NCBI GenBank assembly: GCA_947494995.1
Contig: CANLWY010000010.1
Location: 1-64,000, forward strand
Reading direction: 5' to 3'
DNA length: 64,000 nt
From: an uncultured Campylobacterales bacterium
GTDB lineage: Bacteria; Campylobacterota; Campylobacteria; Campylobacterales; Arcobacteraceae
The stretch's first letter is position 1; every line of letters starts with the position of its first letter. The position numbers and the translations under genes are program-made. A model generated the notes under the pieces. It was not told the origin of the DNA, ran no database searches, and worked only from the letters and a program-made list of their open reading frames with translations. Shown here piece by piece: positions 18,635-27,857 of the stretch.

Positions 18635-19849
18635 TTATTCCTGTCTTAATAACTTTAATAATTTATCAATTATCACTTCTTTTTTAAACATAGTATTTGT
18701 TAATTCTTTTGATATATTACTGATATGTTTTTTTTCTAAATTATTTAAGTTAATAGCCTTTATAAAAACTTCTTTTATCTCATTCATGGAATTAGGATTA
18801 GCACAAAAACCTATATTATGTTCCTTGATTATATCTGCTGTTTCACCATTAATTATTCCAATTATTGGTTTTCCTATCGCAATATAAGTTTGAGTTTTAG
18901 CAGGAATTGTTAAAGAAAATATAGGTTTATCAACTAAAGAAACAATTAGAAAATCACTTGCTTCTAAATATCTTGTAATTTCTTTTTTAGGTTTTCTACC
19001 CCAAAAAATTACATTTTTTATTTTATTTTTTTCTACAAGTTTTTTTAGATTACTCAAATATGATCCATCACCTATAATATTTAATTGAATTTTATTTAGA
19101 TATTTATCCTCTAAAGAACTAAATCCCAAAATTACATTATCTAAATTTTGAACAGTACCTATATTACCTGCAAATGTAAAATGTAAATAGTCCTTATCAC
19201 TAAAACTAAATTCTTCCAAGTTTACATCTAAATCATCAGTCCAGTTTGGAGCATGTATTATCTTCTTTTGATTTTTCAAATAAGGTAATATTCTATTTTC
19301 AAATCCTTTAGATGTAACTGCAAAGTTCGATGTATACTTATAGATATATCTTACAAAATTATTTAAAATAAATTCTAAAATTTTATTTTTTTTAAATCCA
19401 TAGGCATAAACACTATCTGGCCAAATATCTTGAACCCATAATGTAACAGTCTTTTTATAAAATTGATTTAATATAACAGCTGGGACTAGTCCTGTCAATG
19501 CACCGACATCAAAACCAAAAACATAATTGTATTTTTTACCAATTTTCAAACTTATGAAACTACCTAACATCATAAAAGAAATATATTTTAATAATTTTTT
19601 AAACAAACTACTTTTATATCCAGTTATTGCTTTTACTCTGTAAATTGTTAATCCATTCCAATTTTCTTTAGTATACCATTTATTAATATAATTGCTATAA
19701 AGTTCACCGAAAGGATATGTTGGATTTGTTGTCAAAATATCAACATCATAACCTTTTTTTTTCCATTCAAGCGCAACTTCATTTATTTTAAACTCTTCTG
19801 GATAAAAATACTCAGTAACAATTAAAATTTTTTTCAATACTTTTTCCAA
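18635..19849 (-). CDS. GT4 glycosyltransferase, WbuB/WbjE type (L-FucNAc transferase candidate)
   Basis: 404 aa. An N-terminal TEYFYPEEFKINEVALEW segment typical of WbuB-like GT4 enzymes is followed by a Rossmann half with VQDIWPDSVYAYG, then a C-terminal half with FAGNIGTVQNLD, FWGRKPKKE and a donor loop near SLVDKPIFSLTIPAK. WbuB relatives sit beside fnlABC and add L-FucNAc, so this is the best candidate here. The start is uncertain: both candidate codons are TTG (19849 or 19837), just before the fnlC stop. Acts at the cytosolic membrane face. Confidence 0.85.
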   Translation of the reverse strand: MEKVLKKILIVTEYFYPEEFKINEVALEWKKKGYDVDILTTNPTYPFGELYSNYINKWYTKENWNGLTIYRVKAITGYKSSLFKKLLKYISFMMLGSFISLKIGKKYNYVFGFDVGALTGLVPAVILNQFYKKTVTLWVQDIWPDSVYAYGFKKNKILEFILNNFVRYIYKYTSNFAVTSKGFENRILPYLKNQKKIIHAPNWTDDLDVNLEEFSFSDKDYLHFTFAGNIGTVQNLDNVILGFSSLEDKYLNKIQLNIIGDGSYLSNLKKLVEKNKIKNVIFWGRKPKKEITRYLEASDFLIVSLVDKPIFSLTIPAKTQTYIAIGKPIIGIINGETADIIKEHNIGFCANPNSMNEIKEVFIKAINLNNLEKKHISNISKELTNTMFKKEVIIDKLLKLLRQE

Positions 19850-20964
19850 ACAGTTCTATTAATGTAGTCAGTGTAAGATAAAATAATTCTTAAAACCTTA
19901 TCTGACACATTAGGCATACTATAATCAGAAACTAACCTTAAATCATTTTCTTTTTGACTTTTTAAAACTTCAAGTCCTTGAAGAATTCTTTCTTTTTCAA
20001 GGCCTACCATCATTACACTAGTTTCTTCCATAGCTTCAGGTCTTTCATGCGCTTCTCTAATATTTAATGCAGGGAATTTAAGTATTGAAGATTCTTCTGA
20101 AATTGTTCCACTATCACTCAATACAGCTTTTGCATCTTTTTGTAATTTAACATAATCATTAAAACCTAAAGGCTTCATTAATGAAACTAAAGGATTAAAT
20201 TCAATATTTAATTCATTTATTCTATTTCTAGTTCTTGGATGAGTTGAAACAATTATTGGTAATTTATAAATTTCAACAATCGTATTTAAAGTATCTACTA
20301 AATCTAGAAAATTCTTATCTGAACTAATATTTTCTTCTCTATGAGCTGATATTACAAAGTATGATTGAGGAGATAAAGAAAGCTCTTCTAAAATATTTGA
20401 TTTATTAATATCATCTAACTTATTATTTATTACTTCAAACATAGGAGAACCTGTTTTGATAATTCTATCTGCAGGTAAACCTTCTCTTAAAAGATATTCT
20501 CTTGCTATATCACTATATGTAAGATTAATATCTGCTGTATGATCTACAATCTTTCTATTGGTTTCTTCAGGAACTCTTTGATCAAAACATCTATTTCCTG
20601 CTTCCATATGAAAAATTGGAATTTTTCTTTTTTTAGCAGGAATTGCACATAAACAAGAATTTGTATCACCCAATATTAAAATAGCATCAGGTTTTTCCTT
20701 TTCAAATATAGGTTCAATTGCAATAAAAATTTTACCAATTGTCTCAGTAGGGCCTCCACCTGCCGCATTTAAAAAGTAATCAGGTTTTCTTAAATTAAAA
20801 TCATTAAAAAATACTTCGTTTAATTCATAATCATAATTTTGACCTGTATGAACTATAATATGCTCTACAGCTGTCGACTCTTCAAGCTTTGCAATAACCG
20901 AAGATAACCTAATTATTTCTGGTCTTGTTCCTACAATTGTCATAATTTTTAATTTATTTATCAT
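19834..20964 (-). CDS. fnlC: UDP-sugar 2-epimerase of the L-FucNAc pathway
   Basis: 376-aa non-hydrolysing UDP-GlcNAc 2-epimerase-like enzyme with TIVGTRPEIIRLSSVI at the start, HTGQNYDYELNEVFF, LGDTNSCL and a late SDSGTISEESS. In the WbjD/Cap5G/FnlC branch it epimerises C2 of UDP-2-acetamido-2,6-dideoxy-L-talose to give UDP-L-FucNAc. The operon position straight after fnlB supports this branch over plain WecB. Start ATG at 20964 has GAGG upstream and overlaps the fnlB stop. Confidence 0.93.
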   Translation of the reverse strand: MINKLKIMTIVGTRPEIIRLSSVIAKLEESTAVEHIIVHTGQNYDYELNEVFFNDFNLRKPDYFLNAAGGGPTETIGKIFIAIEPIFEKEKPDAILILGDTNSCLCAIPAKKRKIPIFHMEAGNRCFDQRVPEETNRKIVDHTADINLTYSDIAREYLLREGLPADRIIKTGSPMFEVINNKLDDINKSNILEELSLSPQSYFVISAHREENISSDKNFLDLVDTLNTIVEIYKLPIIVSTHPRTRNRINELNIEFNPLVSLMKPLGFNDYVKLQKDAKAVLSDSGTISEESSILKFPALNIREAHERPEAMEETSVMMVGLEKERILQGLEVLKSQKENDLRLVSDYSMPNVSDKVLRIILSYTDYINRTVWKKY

Positions 20965-22069
20965 CTCTTACCTCTAAAAAATATGTATCTGGATTATTTT
21001 GATCAAAAGTTTCATTTGCCCATAAGAAAAGAATCATCTCTTCATTACCAGTATTCTTAATATTATGAGTGTACCCAGGAATCATCTCTACTATTTGCAT
21101 TTTTTTATCACTAACTACATAACTAATTATTTCATTTGTAATTATATGTCTAAATTCTATTAATGCTTCACCACGTACAACTAAAAATTTTTCATTTTTT
21201 GTATGATGATAATGATTTCCTCTAGTTACTCCTGGTGCAGTTGTTGACAAAGAAAACTGTCCACAATCTAAAGTCTTTAAAATCTCATAAAATGTTCCTC
21301 TATCATCTTCATGACCTTTTAATGTATATGAGAATTCATCACTATTTAAAAAACTCAAAAAAGTTGAATATAAAGCTCTCTCAAATCCTGAACCCACATT
21401 AGGTATTAAAAGATTTTCCCTATTATTTTTAAAACTATAAAGTAACTCTTCTATATCACCTAAAGTTTTTTCATATACTGTATCAATTTCACAATATATT
21501 TCAGAACTATTATCATTAAGTTTTTTTATAAAAGAAGATACAACATCATCTACATAAACTAAATTTAATTTTGTATCTTTATTATTTACTTGAACATCTA
21601 AATTTTTTGCAATATTATTACACCATGTGGCAATTACAGAATTGTAATTTGGTTTAGACCATTTACCAAAAACATTTGGTAACCTATAAATATATACATT
21701 TGTATTTGTTTTCTGATTATATTCTTTTAAAATATTCTCTGCTTCTAATTTACTTTTTCCATAATCATTATCTAATAATGCCTGCGTAGAAGAAGTAATA
21801 AGAATTGGTGTATTTTTATTCTCTTCTTTTAATATATCTACAATCTCTTTTGTTAAGTTACTATTGCCTTCATAGAATTCATCTACTTCTTTCGGTCTAT
21901 TAACTCCTGCTAAGTGAAATATAAAATCTACTTCTTTCACATATGCTTTTAAAATCTCTTTCGAGTCAGACTTAGAATAAAAGTAAAGTTTTTTTGAATC
22001 ATCAACTTTTAAATGTTCAATTAAGTTTTTAGCAATAAAGCCATTTGAACCTGTAATTAATATTTTCAT
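20954..22069 (-). CDS. fnlB: Bifunctional SDR-cupin enzyme of the L-FucNAc pathway
   Basis: 371 aa with two domains, the WbjC/Cap5F/FnlB architecture. The N-terminal SDR (about 1-245) has GSNGFIAKNL, SSTQALL and YGKSK. The C-terminal cupin (about 250-371) has GNHYHHTKNEKF, whose His residues bind metal. Known members epimerise C3 and reduce C4 of the keto sugar made by FnlA. It shares one base with fnlA and overlaps fnlC. The intact two-domain length supports the pathway call. Confidence 0.95.
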   Translation of the reverse strand: MKILITGSNGFIAKNLIEHLKVDDSKKLYFYSKSDSKEILKAYVKEVDFIFHLAGVNRPKEVDEFYEGNSNLTKEIVDILKEENKNTPILITSSTQALLDNDYGKSKLEAENILKEYNQKTNTNVYIYRLPNVFGKWSKPNYNSVIATWCNNIAKNLDVQVNNKDTKLNLVYVDDVVSSFIKKLNDNSSEIYCEIDTVYEKTLGDIEELLYSFKNNRENLLIPNVGSGFERALYSTFLSFLNSDEFSYTLKGHEDDRGTFYEILKTLDCGQFSLSTTAPGVTRGNHYHHTKNEKFLVVRGEALIEFRHIITNEIISYVVSDKKMQIVEMIPGYTHNIKNTGNEEMILFLWANETFDQNNPDTYFLEVRDDK

Positions 22070-23094
22070 TAAATTACACCAAACTCTTTTAAATCATTTT
22101 CTATCTCACGTAAGTTCAATAACATCTCTTTTAATTCTTCTTTATTTAATCTATGAGTGTTATGTGAATGATATTCATGTGCTTGTGTTACAATCTCTTC
22201 GCCTTCTTCAAAAAATTTATTATAATTTAAGTCTCTTGTATCAGCTGGTATTCGATAATAACCTTCCATATCTATAGCATGAACCATCTCTTCTCTTGTT
22301 AAAAGTGTCTCATATAGTTTTTCACTATGTCTTGTACCAATAATTGACACTTTATGATCATTTTTACTTACTAATTCTTTTAGGGTTTCGGCTAGAAGTT
22401 CAATTGTAGCCCCTGGAGCTTTTTGTACAAAAATATCACCTGTTTTCCCATTCTCAAATGCAAAAAGTACTAATTCTACTGCATCATCTAAACTCATCAT
22501 AAATCTTGTCATTTTTGGATCAGTAATTGTAATATCATTTCCATTTTTTATTTGTTCTAAAAATAAAGGAATTACAGACCCACGACTAGCCATAACATTT
22601 CCATATCTAGTACAAGCAATCATTGTTTCTTCATCATTAATATTTCTTGACTTTGCAACAGCAACTCTTTCCATCATTGCTTTACTTACACCCATTGCAT
22701 TAATTGGATATACTGCTTTATCAGTACTTAACACTATAACTTTTTTTACTTTTGCATTTATTGCTACATTTAAAACATTTTCTGTACCTATTACATTTGT
22801 TTCAACTGCTTGCATAGGATAAAATTCGCAAGAAGGTACTTGCTTTAAAGCTGCAGCATGAAATACAAAATCAACGCCTCTCATAGCATCTACTATTGAG
22901 TTTACATCTCGTACATCACCAATATAGAATTTTAATTTTGAGTGATTATATTTTTTTCTCATATCATCTTGTTTTTTTTCATCTCTTGAAAAAATTCTTA
23001 TCTCTTTTATATCAGTATCTAAAAATCTTCTTAGAACTGCATTTCCAAATGATCCTGTTCCACCTGTAATTAATAATATTTTGTTTTTAAACAC
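22069..23094 (-). CDS. fnlA: UDP-GlcNAc 4,6-dehydratase/5-epimerase of the L-FucNAc pathway
   Basis: 341-aa soluble SDR of the WbjB/Cap5E/FnlA group. TGGTGSFGNAVLRRF (NADP loop) lies near 8-22, HAAALKQVP, and STDKAVYPINAMG with Met in the Tyr position. It dehydrates UDP-GlcNAc at C4/C6 and epimerises C5 (and C3), the first step to UDP-L-FucNAc. The start is GTG with AGGAG upstream. It leads the fnlABC run and has a TATAAT box about 40 bases upstream. Confidence 0.95.
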   Translation of the reverse strand: MFKNKILLITGGTGSFGNAVLRRFLDTDIKEIRIFSRDEKKQDDMRKKYNHSKLKFYIGDVRDVNSIVDAMRGVDFVFHAAALKQVPSCEFYPMQAVETNVIGTENVLNVAINAKVKKVIVLSTDKAVYPINAMGVSKAMMERVAVAKSRNINDEETMIACTRYGNVMASRGSVIPLFLEQIKNGNDITITDPKMTRFMMSLDDAVELVLFAFENGKTGDIFVQKAPGATIELLAETLKELVSKNDHKVSIIGTRHSEKLYETLLTREEMVHAIDMEGYYRIPADTRDLNYNKFFEEGEEIVTQAHEYHSHNTHRLNKEELKEMLLNLREIENDLKEFGVI

Positions 23095-23131
23095 TCTTTC
23101 TCCTAATAAAATAAAAATAATTTAATATCGT

Positions 23132-23137
23132 ATTATA
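23132..23137 (-). promoter_or_regulatory. -10 box ahead of fnlA
   Basis: TATAAT on the minus strand inside CTGTATAATACG, in the 56-bp gap between the SGNH gene and fnlA, giving a leader of about 30 bases. It would let the nucleotide-sugar half of the cluster be read separately from the wzx-wzy half. Confidence 0.55.
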
Positions 23138-23150
23138 CAGATATTTTCTT

Positions 23151-24098
23151 TCAATTTTTTGAAATAATAGATTCTAATAACTTTATTAACTCACTTGTTC
23201 TTAATTTAGCACCATCTGAATTTAAATGATAATCTGTATCAAAAAAATATTTATCATCAAAAAGAAAATCACTAGGTTTACCAATTATAGCTATATCATT
23301 TTGTTTAAAATAATATAATAAAAAATTAAAATACTCTCTATAGTCTTTTGTATAATATTTATCATGATTAAGTGTATTTGGGAACGAAATATAAAAATTA
23401 ATTCCATTCAATTTACACCATTTAGAAAATTTTTTAATATCTTTCAATGCTAAAGTTTCTTTAAATTCATTACTAATGCTAAATGCTTTATAATTATTTT
23501 TATTAACCCATTTATAATTTTTTCTTGTATAATCACCATTTTCATTCAAATAAATAGAAGGATATGCTTCTTTTTTAAACTTACCATTAAATATTCTTTT
23601 TATTTTTTTTAAAATTTCATTAATTGAAATTGAAAAAATAATTTTAAGTTTATTAACAAAATTTATACTATTAATAAAATACTTTCTATCATATGATAAT
23701 ATAAAATCTCTTTTCACACTTTTAAACTCACGATTACTATATAAAAGATTTGGGTATTCAAATGGTGCAATTACAATATCACCTTTTTTTAAAAAATTCT
23801 TAGTTCTATATAATATATAATCAGTTTGTAATGAAGCATGCAATCCAAAATTTACAGTTGGTATTTTAAAAAACTCTTGAATCATTGTTGAATTAATACC
23901 AAACAATACATTACTCCCACCAACTAATACAATTTTATTTTTATCAATTGACTTTGCAAACCTCTCTTTTTTAATTATAGCTTTGTATAGCCAATAATCA
24001 GTTTTAGGCTCATAGAAGTAATATATAAAAATAGAACTACATAATAAAAATAAAAAATTATAAATTATAAATTGTTTAACTATTGTTTTTAACTTCAT
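23151..24098 (-). CDS. SGNH-like membrane-anchored acyltransferase partner
   Basis: 315 aa. One N-terminal membrane segment (about 9-28) anchors a periplasmic domain with LVGGSNVLFGINS (Ser62, in the GxSx position of SGNH enzymes) and a C-terminal DTDYHLNSDGA carrying an Asp-x-His pair (289/291). This layout resembles DltD/AlgX-like partners of MBOAT proteins. It begins 8 bp after the MBOAT gene, so the two should together acylate the polysaccharide in the periplasm. No close family recognised. Confidence 0.72.
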   Translation of the reverse strand: MKLKTIVKQFIIYNFLFLLCSSIFIYYFYEPKTDYWLYKAIIKKERFAKSIDKNKIVLVGGSNVLFGINSTMIQEFFKIPTVNFGLHASLQTDYILYRTKNFLKKGDIVIAPFEYPNLLYSNREFKSVKRDFILSYDRKYFINSINFVNKLKIIFSISINEILKKIKRIFNGKFKKEAYPSIYLNENGDYTRKNYKWVNKNNYKAFSISNEFKETLALKDIKKFSKWCKLNGINFYISFPNTLNHDKYYTKDYREYFNFLLYYFKQNDIAIIGKPSDFLFDDKYFFDTDYHLNSDGAKLRTSELIKLLESIISKN

Positions 24099-24105
24099 AA
24101 AACTC

Positions 24106-25521
24106 CTAAAAGTCTACATAAATAAAAATTGATTTAACATTTTCTCTTGGGATAACATAATCATATATTAAATAAAAAGATAGTAGAGATAATAAAAATA
24201 ATTTAAACTTATTCAATCTTATCATTTTAATTCCATTATTAGAATTTTTAAAAATCAATGTTCCTATTAATACTAAAATAATATACAAAAGTTGTTCATT
24301 ATAAAAATTATAGTTTTTTAAGTTAATATAATAAGATAAATCTTTCAAAGTAAACATTGCATATAAAACTTTTTGTGCATCATCTAAGTTGTTAGCCCTA
24401 AAAAATATCCATGCTATATTTACAAAATTAAAAGTTATAAACCAAGATAACACACACCAAAGTTTAAAACCCAACTGTACCCAAAGCCTATGTATAATTA
24501 AAGCTACGCCATGAAGTAAGCCCCATAAAATAAAAGTCCAACCTGCACCATGCCATAATCCGCCTAATAAAAAAGTTATCATTAAATTAGTATAAGTACT
24601 AAAATGTCCATTGTAACTACCACCTAAAGGTATATATATATAATCTTTTAAAAACCTTGAAAGTGTAATATGCCACCTTCTCCAAAAATCTTGTATATTT
24701 ATTGCTTTATATGGACTATTAAAATTATAAGGTAATTTTATATTGAATAATAATGCAGCCCCAATAGCCATATCAGTATAGCCGCTAAAATCATAATATA
24801 ACTGAAAAGTATAAGACAATGAGGTTCCCCATCCTTCAAAAAAACTTAATGTTTTTGATTCGTCAAAGCCATAATTTGCCCAACCAGCAAAAGTATCAGC
24901 TATGATAACTTTTTTAAATAAACCTACAAAAAAAATAAATAATCCATTTAATATATTTTTATAATTCTTTATTATATTTTTTTTAGAAATAAACTGTGGC
25001 ATCATTTCTTTGTGATGAACAATTGGACCAGCAATTAGTTGAGGAAAAAACGTAACAAATAAAATATAGTTTAAAAAAGTACAGTCCTTTATAATTCCTT
25101 TATAATTATCTACTAAAAAGGCAATTTGCTGAAATGTAAAAAAGCTAATTGCTAAAGGAAGTAGCAAATTTATTTTTGATAATTCAGAATCAAATAAAAA
25201 ATTTATATTATCTATAAAAAAATCCATGTACTTAAAATACATAAGTAATAATAAATTACATAATAATCCAAAAAACAATAAAAATTTTTTCTTCTTAATA
25301 TTGTTAATATTTAACATTTTCCTTGATATAAAATAATTGAATAAAACTGACAATAATAAAATTGGCAAATATATAATATTCCACCAAGAATAAAAAAATA
25401 GTGATGCAAAAACAATAAATATTTTACCTGCTAAAATCATTTTTTTCTTATTTAAATAAAAATACATAAAAAATGTTATAGGTAAGAAAATAAGAATAAA
25501 CTCATAAGTATCAAATAACAT
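24106..25521 (-). CDS. MBOAT-family O-acyltransferase (AlgI/DltB-like)
   Basis: 471-aa polytopic membrane protein. The MBOAT core is clear: FFPQLIAGPIVHHKEM (about 155), NIQDFWRRWHITLSRFLKDY (about 280) with an Asp-Phe-Trp-Arg-Arg-Trp-His block, and GGLWHGAGWTF (about 321), whose His is the presumed active residue. It would pass an acyl group, probably acetyl, across the inner membrane to the SGNH partner next door. The substrate is most likely the O-antigen, since the pair lies between wzy and fnlA. Confidence 0.92.
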   Translation of the reverse strand: MLFDTYEFILIFLPITFFMYFYLNKKKMILAGKIFIVFASLFFYSWWNIIYLPILLLSVLFNYFISRKMLNINNIKKKKFLLFFGLLCNLLLLMYFKYMDFFIDNINFLFDSELSKINLLLPLAISFFTFQQIAFLVDNYKGIIKDCTFLNYILFVTFFPQLIAGPIVHHKEMMPQFISKKNIIKNYKNILNGLFIFFVGLFKKVIIADTFAGWANYGFDESKTLSFFEGWGTSLSYTFQLYYDFSGYTDMAIGAALLFNIKLPYNFNSPYKAINIQDFWRRWHITLSRFLKDYIYIPLGGSYNGHFSTYTNLMITFLLGGLWHGAGWTFILWGLLHGVALIIHRLWVQLGFKLWCVLSWFITFNFVNIAWIFFRANNLDDAQKVLYAMFTLKDLSYYINLKNYNFYNEQLLYIILVLIGTLIFKNSNNGIKMIRLNKFKLFLLSLLSFYLIYDYVIPRENVKSIFIYVDF

Positions 25522-25529
25522 ATGAAACC

Positions 25530-26723
25530 TTATTTATCATATAATCTCATATTTTCATTAAATTTATCTTTGTAAATTAACATAGCTAATATAAATCCTA
25601 CAAATGGCATAGATGGTGGGATTGAGAGTAATAATATACTCAAAAAAGACAAAAATACTGAAAGTGTTTTATTATGAAAACTTTTAATTAAAAAATATGA
25701 AACAATCAAATAAAATATAAATCCTAATGATAGTAAATATGCTCCAATATAAGAATTTGTTTTATTAGTTTCTACAATAAATAAAAATATATCATTAAAA
25801 TATTTATTAATAACATTATTTCTTTTTTCACTAATATCTAATTCATTAATTGGTAATAAAAAGTTATCAAAATTAATCAAAAATGGTGTTAGAATATGTT
25901 GTAATCTTATAGACACACTTTCATCAGTACGAACAAGTTCATAAGGGTTACTAATAATTCTATCTGAAATGTTACTTATTCTTCCAAAATTATAACTTTT
26001 GAGAACAAATAAAATTATTAATACTATACTAAAAAATGCTATAGTCTTAGTAAAAAAATACCATAAATTTTTAGATTTAAATAAAGAATATAATCCAAAA
26101 AAAGACATTAAACCTAATAAAGCAGTAAATGATTTAGAAATAAAAATTATAAATAATATGTTTATAACTATTAGTATGAAAAAAATTTTTTCTTTTCTCT
26201 TTTTATGAATTTTTAAAATATAATAGACAACATACAATAAAAGAACTAAACCAAAAAAAGTTGGTTCAGGAGTTAAAGATGTCACACCTCGTAAATCACT
26301 TGTCCTTACATTCACTATAAAATTAAATACATATGGGTTTGACAAAAATTGAATAAAAGCAATTATTAAATATAATAAGTTACCAAAAATAATAGGTTTA
26401 TTAATATCATAGTTTTCTTCTTGTATTTTAATAAAAATTGAAAAACTTGAAAATAAAATAAGCAAAGAAACTATTTTTCTTACTACATCAAAATGAAATG
26501 AATAATTTAAAATCAATAGAAAAAGAATTAAAAACAATAATAGAATTATTAATCTATAATGATTGATACTGATTCTTTTTTTTATCAGTAAAATATAAAT
26601 AAAAAATGATAATAAAAGCCAAGGTTGAGTATCAAAAGAGTTTGTTGAAAAAGACAGCCATGGAAATTGTAAAATAAGTAAGATCCAAAAGTATACTATA
26701 TCCACCTTAAATTTATAATTCAT
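25530..26723 (-). CDS. wzy: Probable O-antigen polymerase
   Basis: 397-aa protein with about ten hydrophobic segments and one large periplasmic loop (about 235-300). Little sequence is conserved in this family, so the call rests on topology, the RGVTSLTPEPTFFGLVL stretch typical of Wzy-like polymerases (around 145-160), and position in a cluster with wzx and wzz. It joins O-units on undecaprenyl pyrophosphate at the periplasmic face. It is very AT-rich. WaaL is clearly encoded elsewhere (51003), so this is not the ligase. Confidence 0.75.
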   Translation of the reverse strand: MNYKFKVDIVYFWILLILQFPWLSFSTNSFDTQPWLLLSFFIYILLIKKRISINHYRLIILLLFLILFLLILNYSFHFDVVRKIVSLLILFSSFSIFIKIQEENYDINKPIIFGNLLYLIIAFIQFLSNPYVFNFIVNVRTSDLRGVTSLTPEPTFFGLVLLLYVVYYILKIHKKRKEKIFFILIVINILFIIFISKSFTALLGLMSFFGLYSLFKSKNLWYFFTKTIAFFSIVLIILFVLKSYNFGRISNISDRIISNPYELVRTDESVSIRLQHILTPFLINFDNFLLPINELDISEKRNNVINKYFNDIFLFIVETNKTNSYIGAYLLSLGFIFYLIVSYFLIKSFHNKTLSVFLSFLSILLLSIPPSMPFVGFILAMLIYKDKFNENMRLYDK

Positions 26724-26735
26724 ATTTTAACCAAC

Positions 26736-27857
26736 TCAAAAATTAGAATCAATTATTCTAAAAAAATCTTTCCATGTTTCATTAAATTTTGCTTCATAAT
26801 TTTTAAATTTTCTTTTTTGAATATACTCATTGTATATACTATTAGCCCACAATGTTGGAGAATCAACATCAATAAGTATAGCACCTTCATACCCAGAAAC
26901 AACTTCCTGAGAATAAAATTCATTAGCACATATAATTGGTTTACCAAATGCCGCTGCTTCTAACAAAGGTAAGCCAAAAGTTTCTAAATAACTTGGGAAT
27001 ACAACTAAATCACAATATTTATAATAAGATAACATTACTTTATAATCAAGTCTACCTAAAAATATAAAATTATCTATCAAATTATTTTTATTAATCTTAT
27101 TTTTTAAATTATTATCTTCATTCTCATAAAATGTTAAATGTATTTTAATTTTCGAAATATCTGTATTATTGTTTTTTAAATGAATCAATGCATTAACAAT
27201 TTCTTCATTATTTTTATATATATGAGGTGCAGATGGAAGGAAAATATTATAGTAATTAGTATCAAAATAAGATTTTAATAAAATATATTTATGTAAATCT
27301 TTTAAAATAGGTCTTATTGGAAAAACTTTATCTTTGCTAATATTAAATTTTTTTATAAAAGATTTTCCAACCCATTCTGATTGAGTTACGATCATATGTA
27401 ATTTACCAATATAAGCTTTCATAAAAAAAGGATAGATATTTTTGTAAAACCACATTTTTCGCTCTTCTCTATTAAAAAAATTCCACTGCCTATCAATAAA
27501 TGGAATACATTGCATTACATAAGATATTTGAGGTATTTCATTATTATAAAAATTTACAGGAGTATTTTGTAGAGATATTATGAAATCAGGTCTTAAACTA
27601 TTTGTTTTAGACCAATTCCTCATCCCAATATAGTCCCAATAAATTCTACTTATATTTTTTTTATGATTAAAAAAAATATATTTTATATTTTTATTAGGAA
27701 ATTCTTGTTCTAAACTAGGGATAGACGAAAAAATGTAATATACATAAGTATTATCAGGCGGAATATTTTTAATAAATTCTTTTAATGTTATTAAGCCCCC
27801 ACCTGATACTAAGGCAACTGCATTTACAAAAATTACTTTGTTACTGGCTAACTGCAT
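26736..27857 (-). CDS. GT4 glycosyltransferase of the O-antigen cluster
   Basis: 373 aa with the GT4 fold: VALVSGGGLITLKEF at the N-terminus, VTQSEWVGKSF, FLPSAPHIYKN, IFLGRLDYKVMLSYY and the donor-site block VFPSYLETFGLPLLEAAAFGKPII (about 285-310). With the WbpL-like and WbuB-like enzymes it makes three transferases in the cluster, suggesting an O-unit of about three sugars. Donor unknown; a uronic acid or a neutral hexose is possible. Its start overlaps the pyruvyl-transferase stop by 17 bp. Confidence 0.9.
   Translation of the reverse strand: MQLASNKVIFVNAVALVSGGGLITLKEFIKNIPPDNTYVYYIFSSIPSLEQEFPNKNIKYIFFNHKKNISRIYWDYIGMRNWSKTNSLRPDFIISLQNTPVNFYNNEIPQISYVMQCIPFIDRQWNFFNREERKMWFYKNIYPFFMKAYIGKLHMIVTQSEWVGKSFIKKFNISKDKVFPIRPILKDLHKYILLKSYFDTNYYNIFLPSAPHIYKNNEEIVNALIHLKNNNTDISKIKIHLTFYENEDNNLKNKINKNNLIDNFIFLGRLDYKVMLSYYKYCDLVVFPSYLETFGLPLLEAAAFGKPIICANEFYSQEVVSGYEGAILIDVDSPTLWANSIYNEYIQKRKFKNYEAKFNETWKDFFRIIDSNF

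Noticed and set aside
24106-25521. MBOAT gene as an alginate-specific AlgI
   Set aside because: No alginate genes are present; the position in an O-antigen cluster suggests a general polysaccharide acyltransferase.
26753-26947. Minus-strand ORF of 64 aa inside a glycosyltransferase gene
   Set aside because: Frame-shifted shadow of the GT4 gene, which is intact in its own frame.
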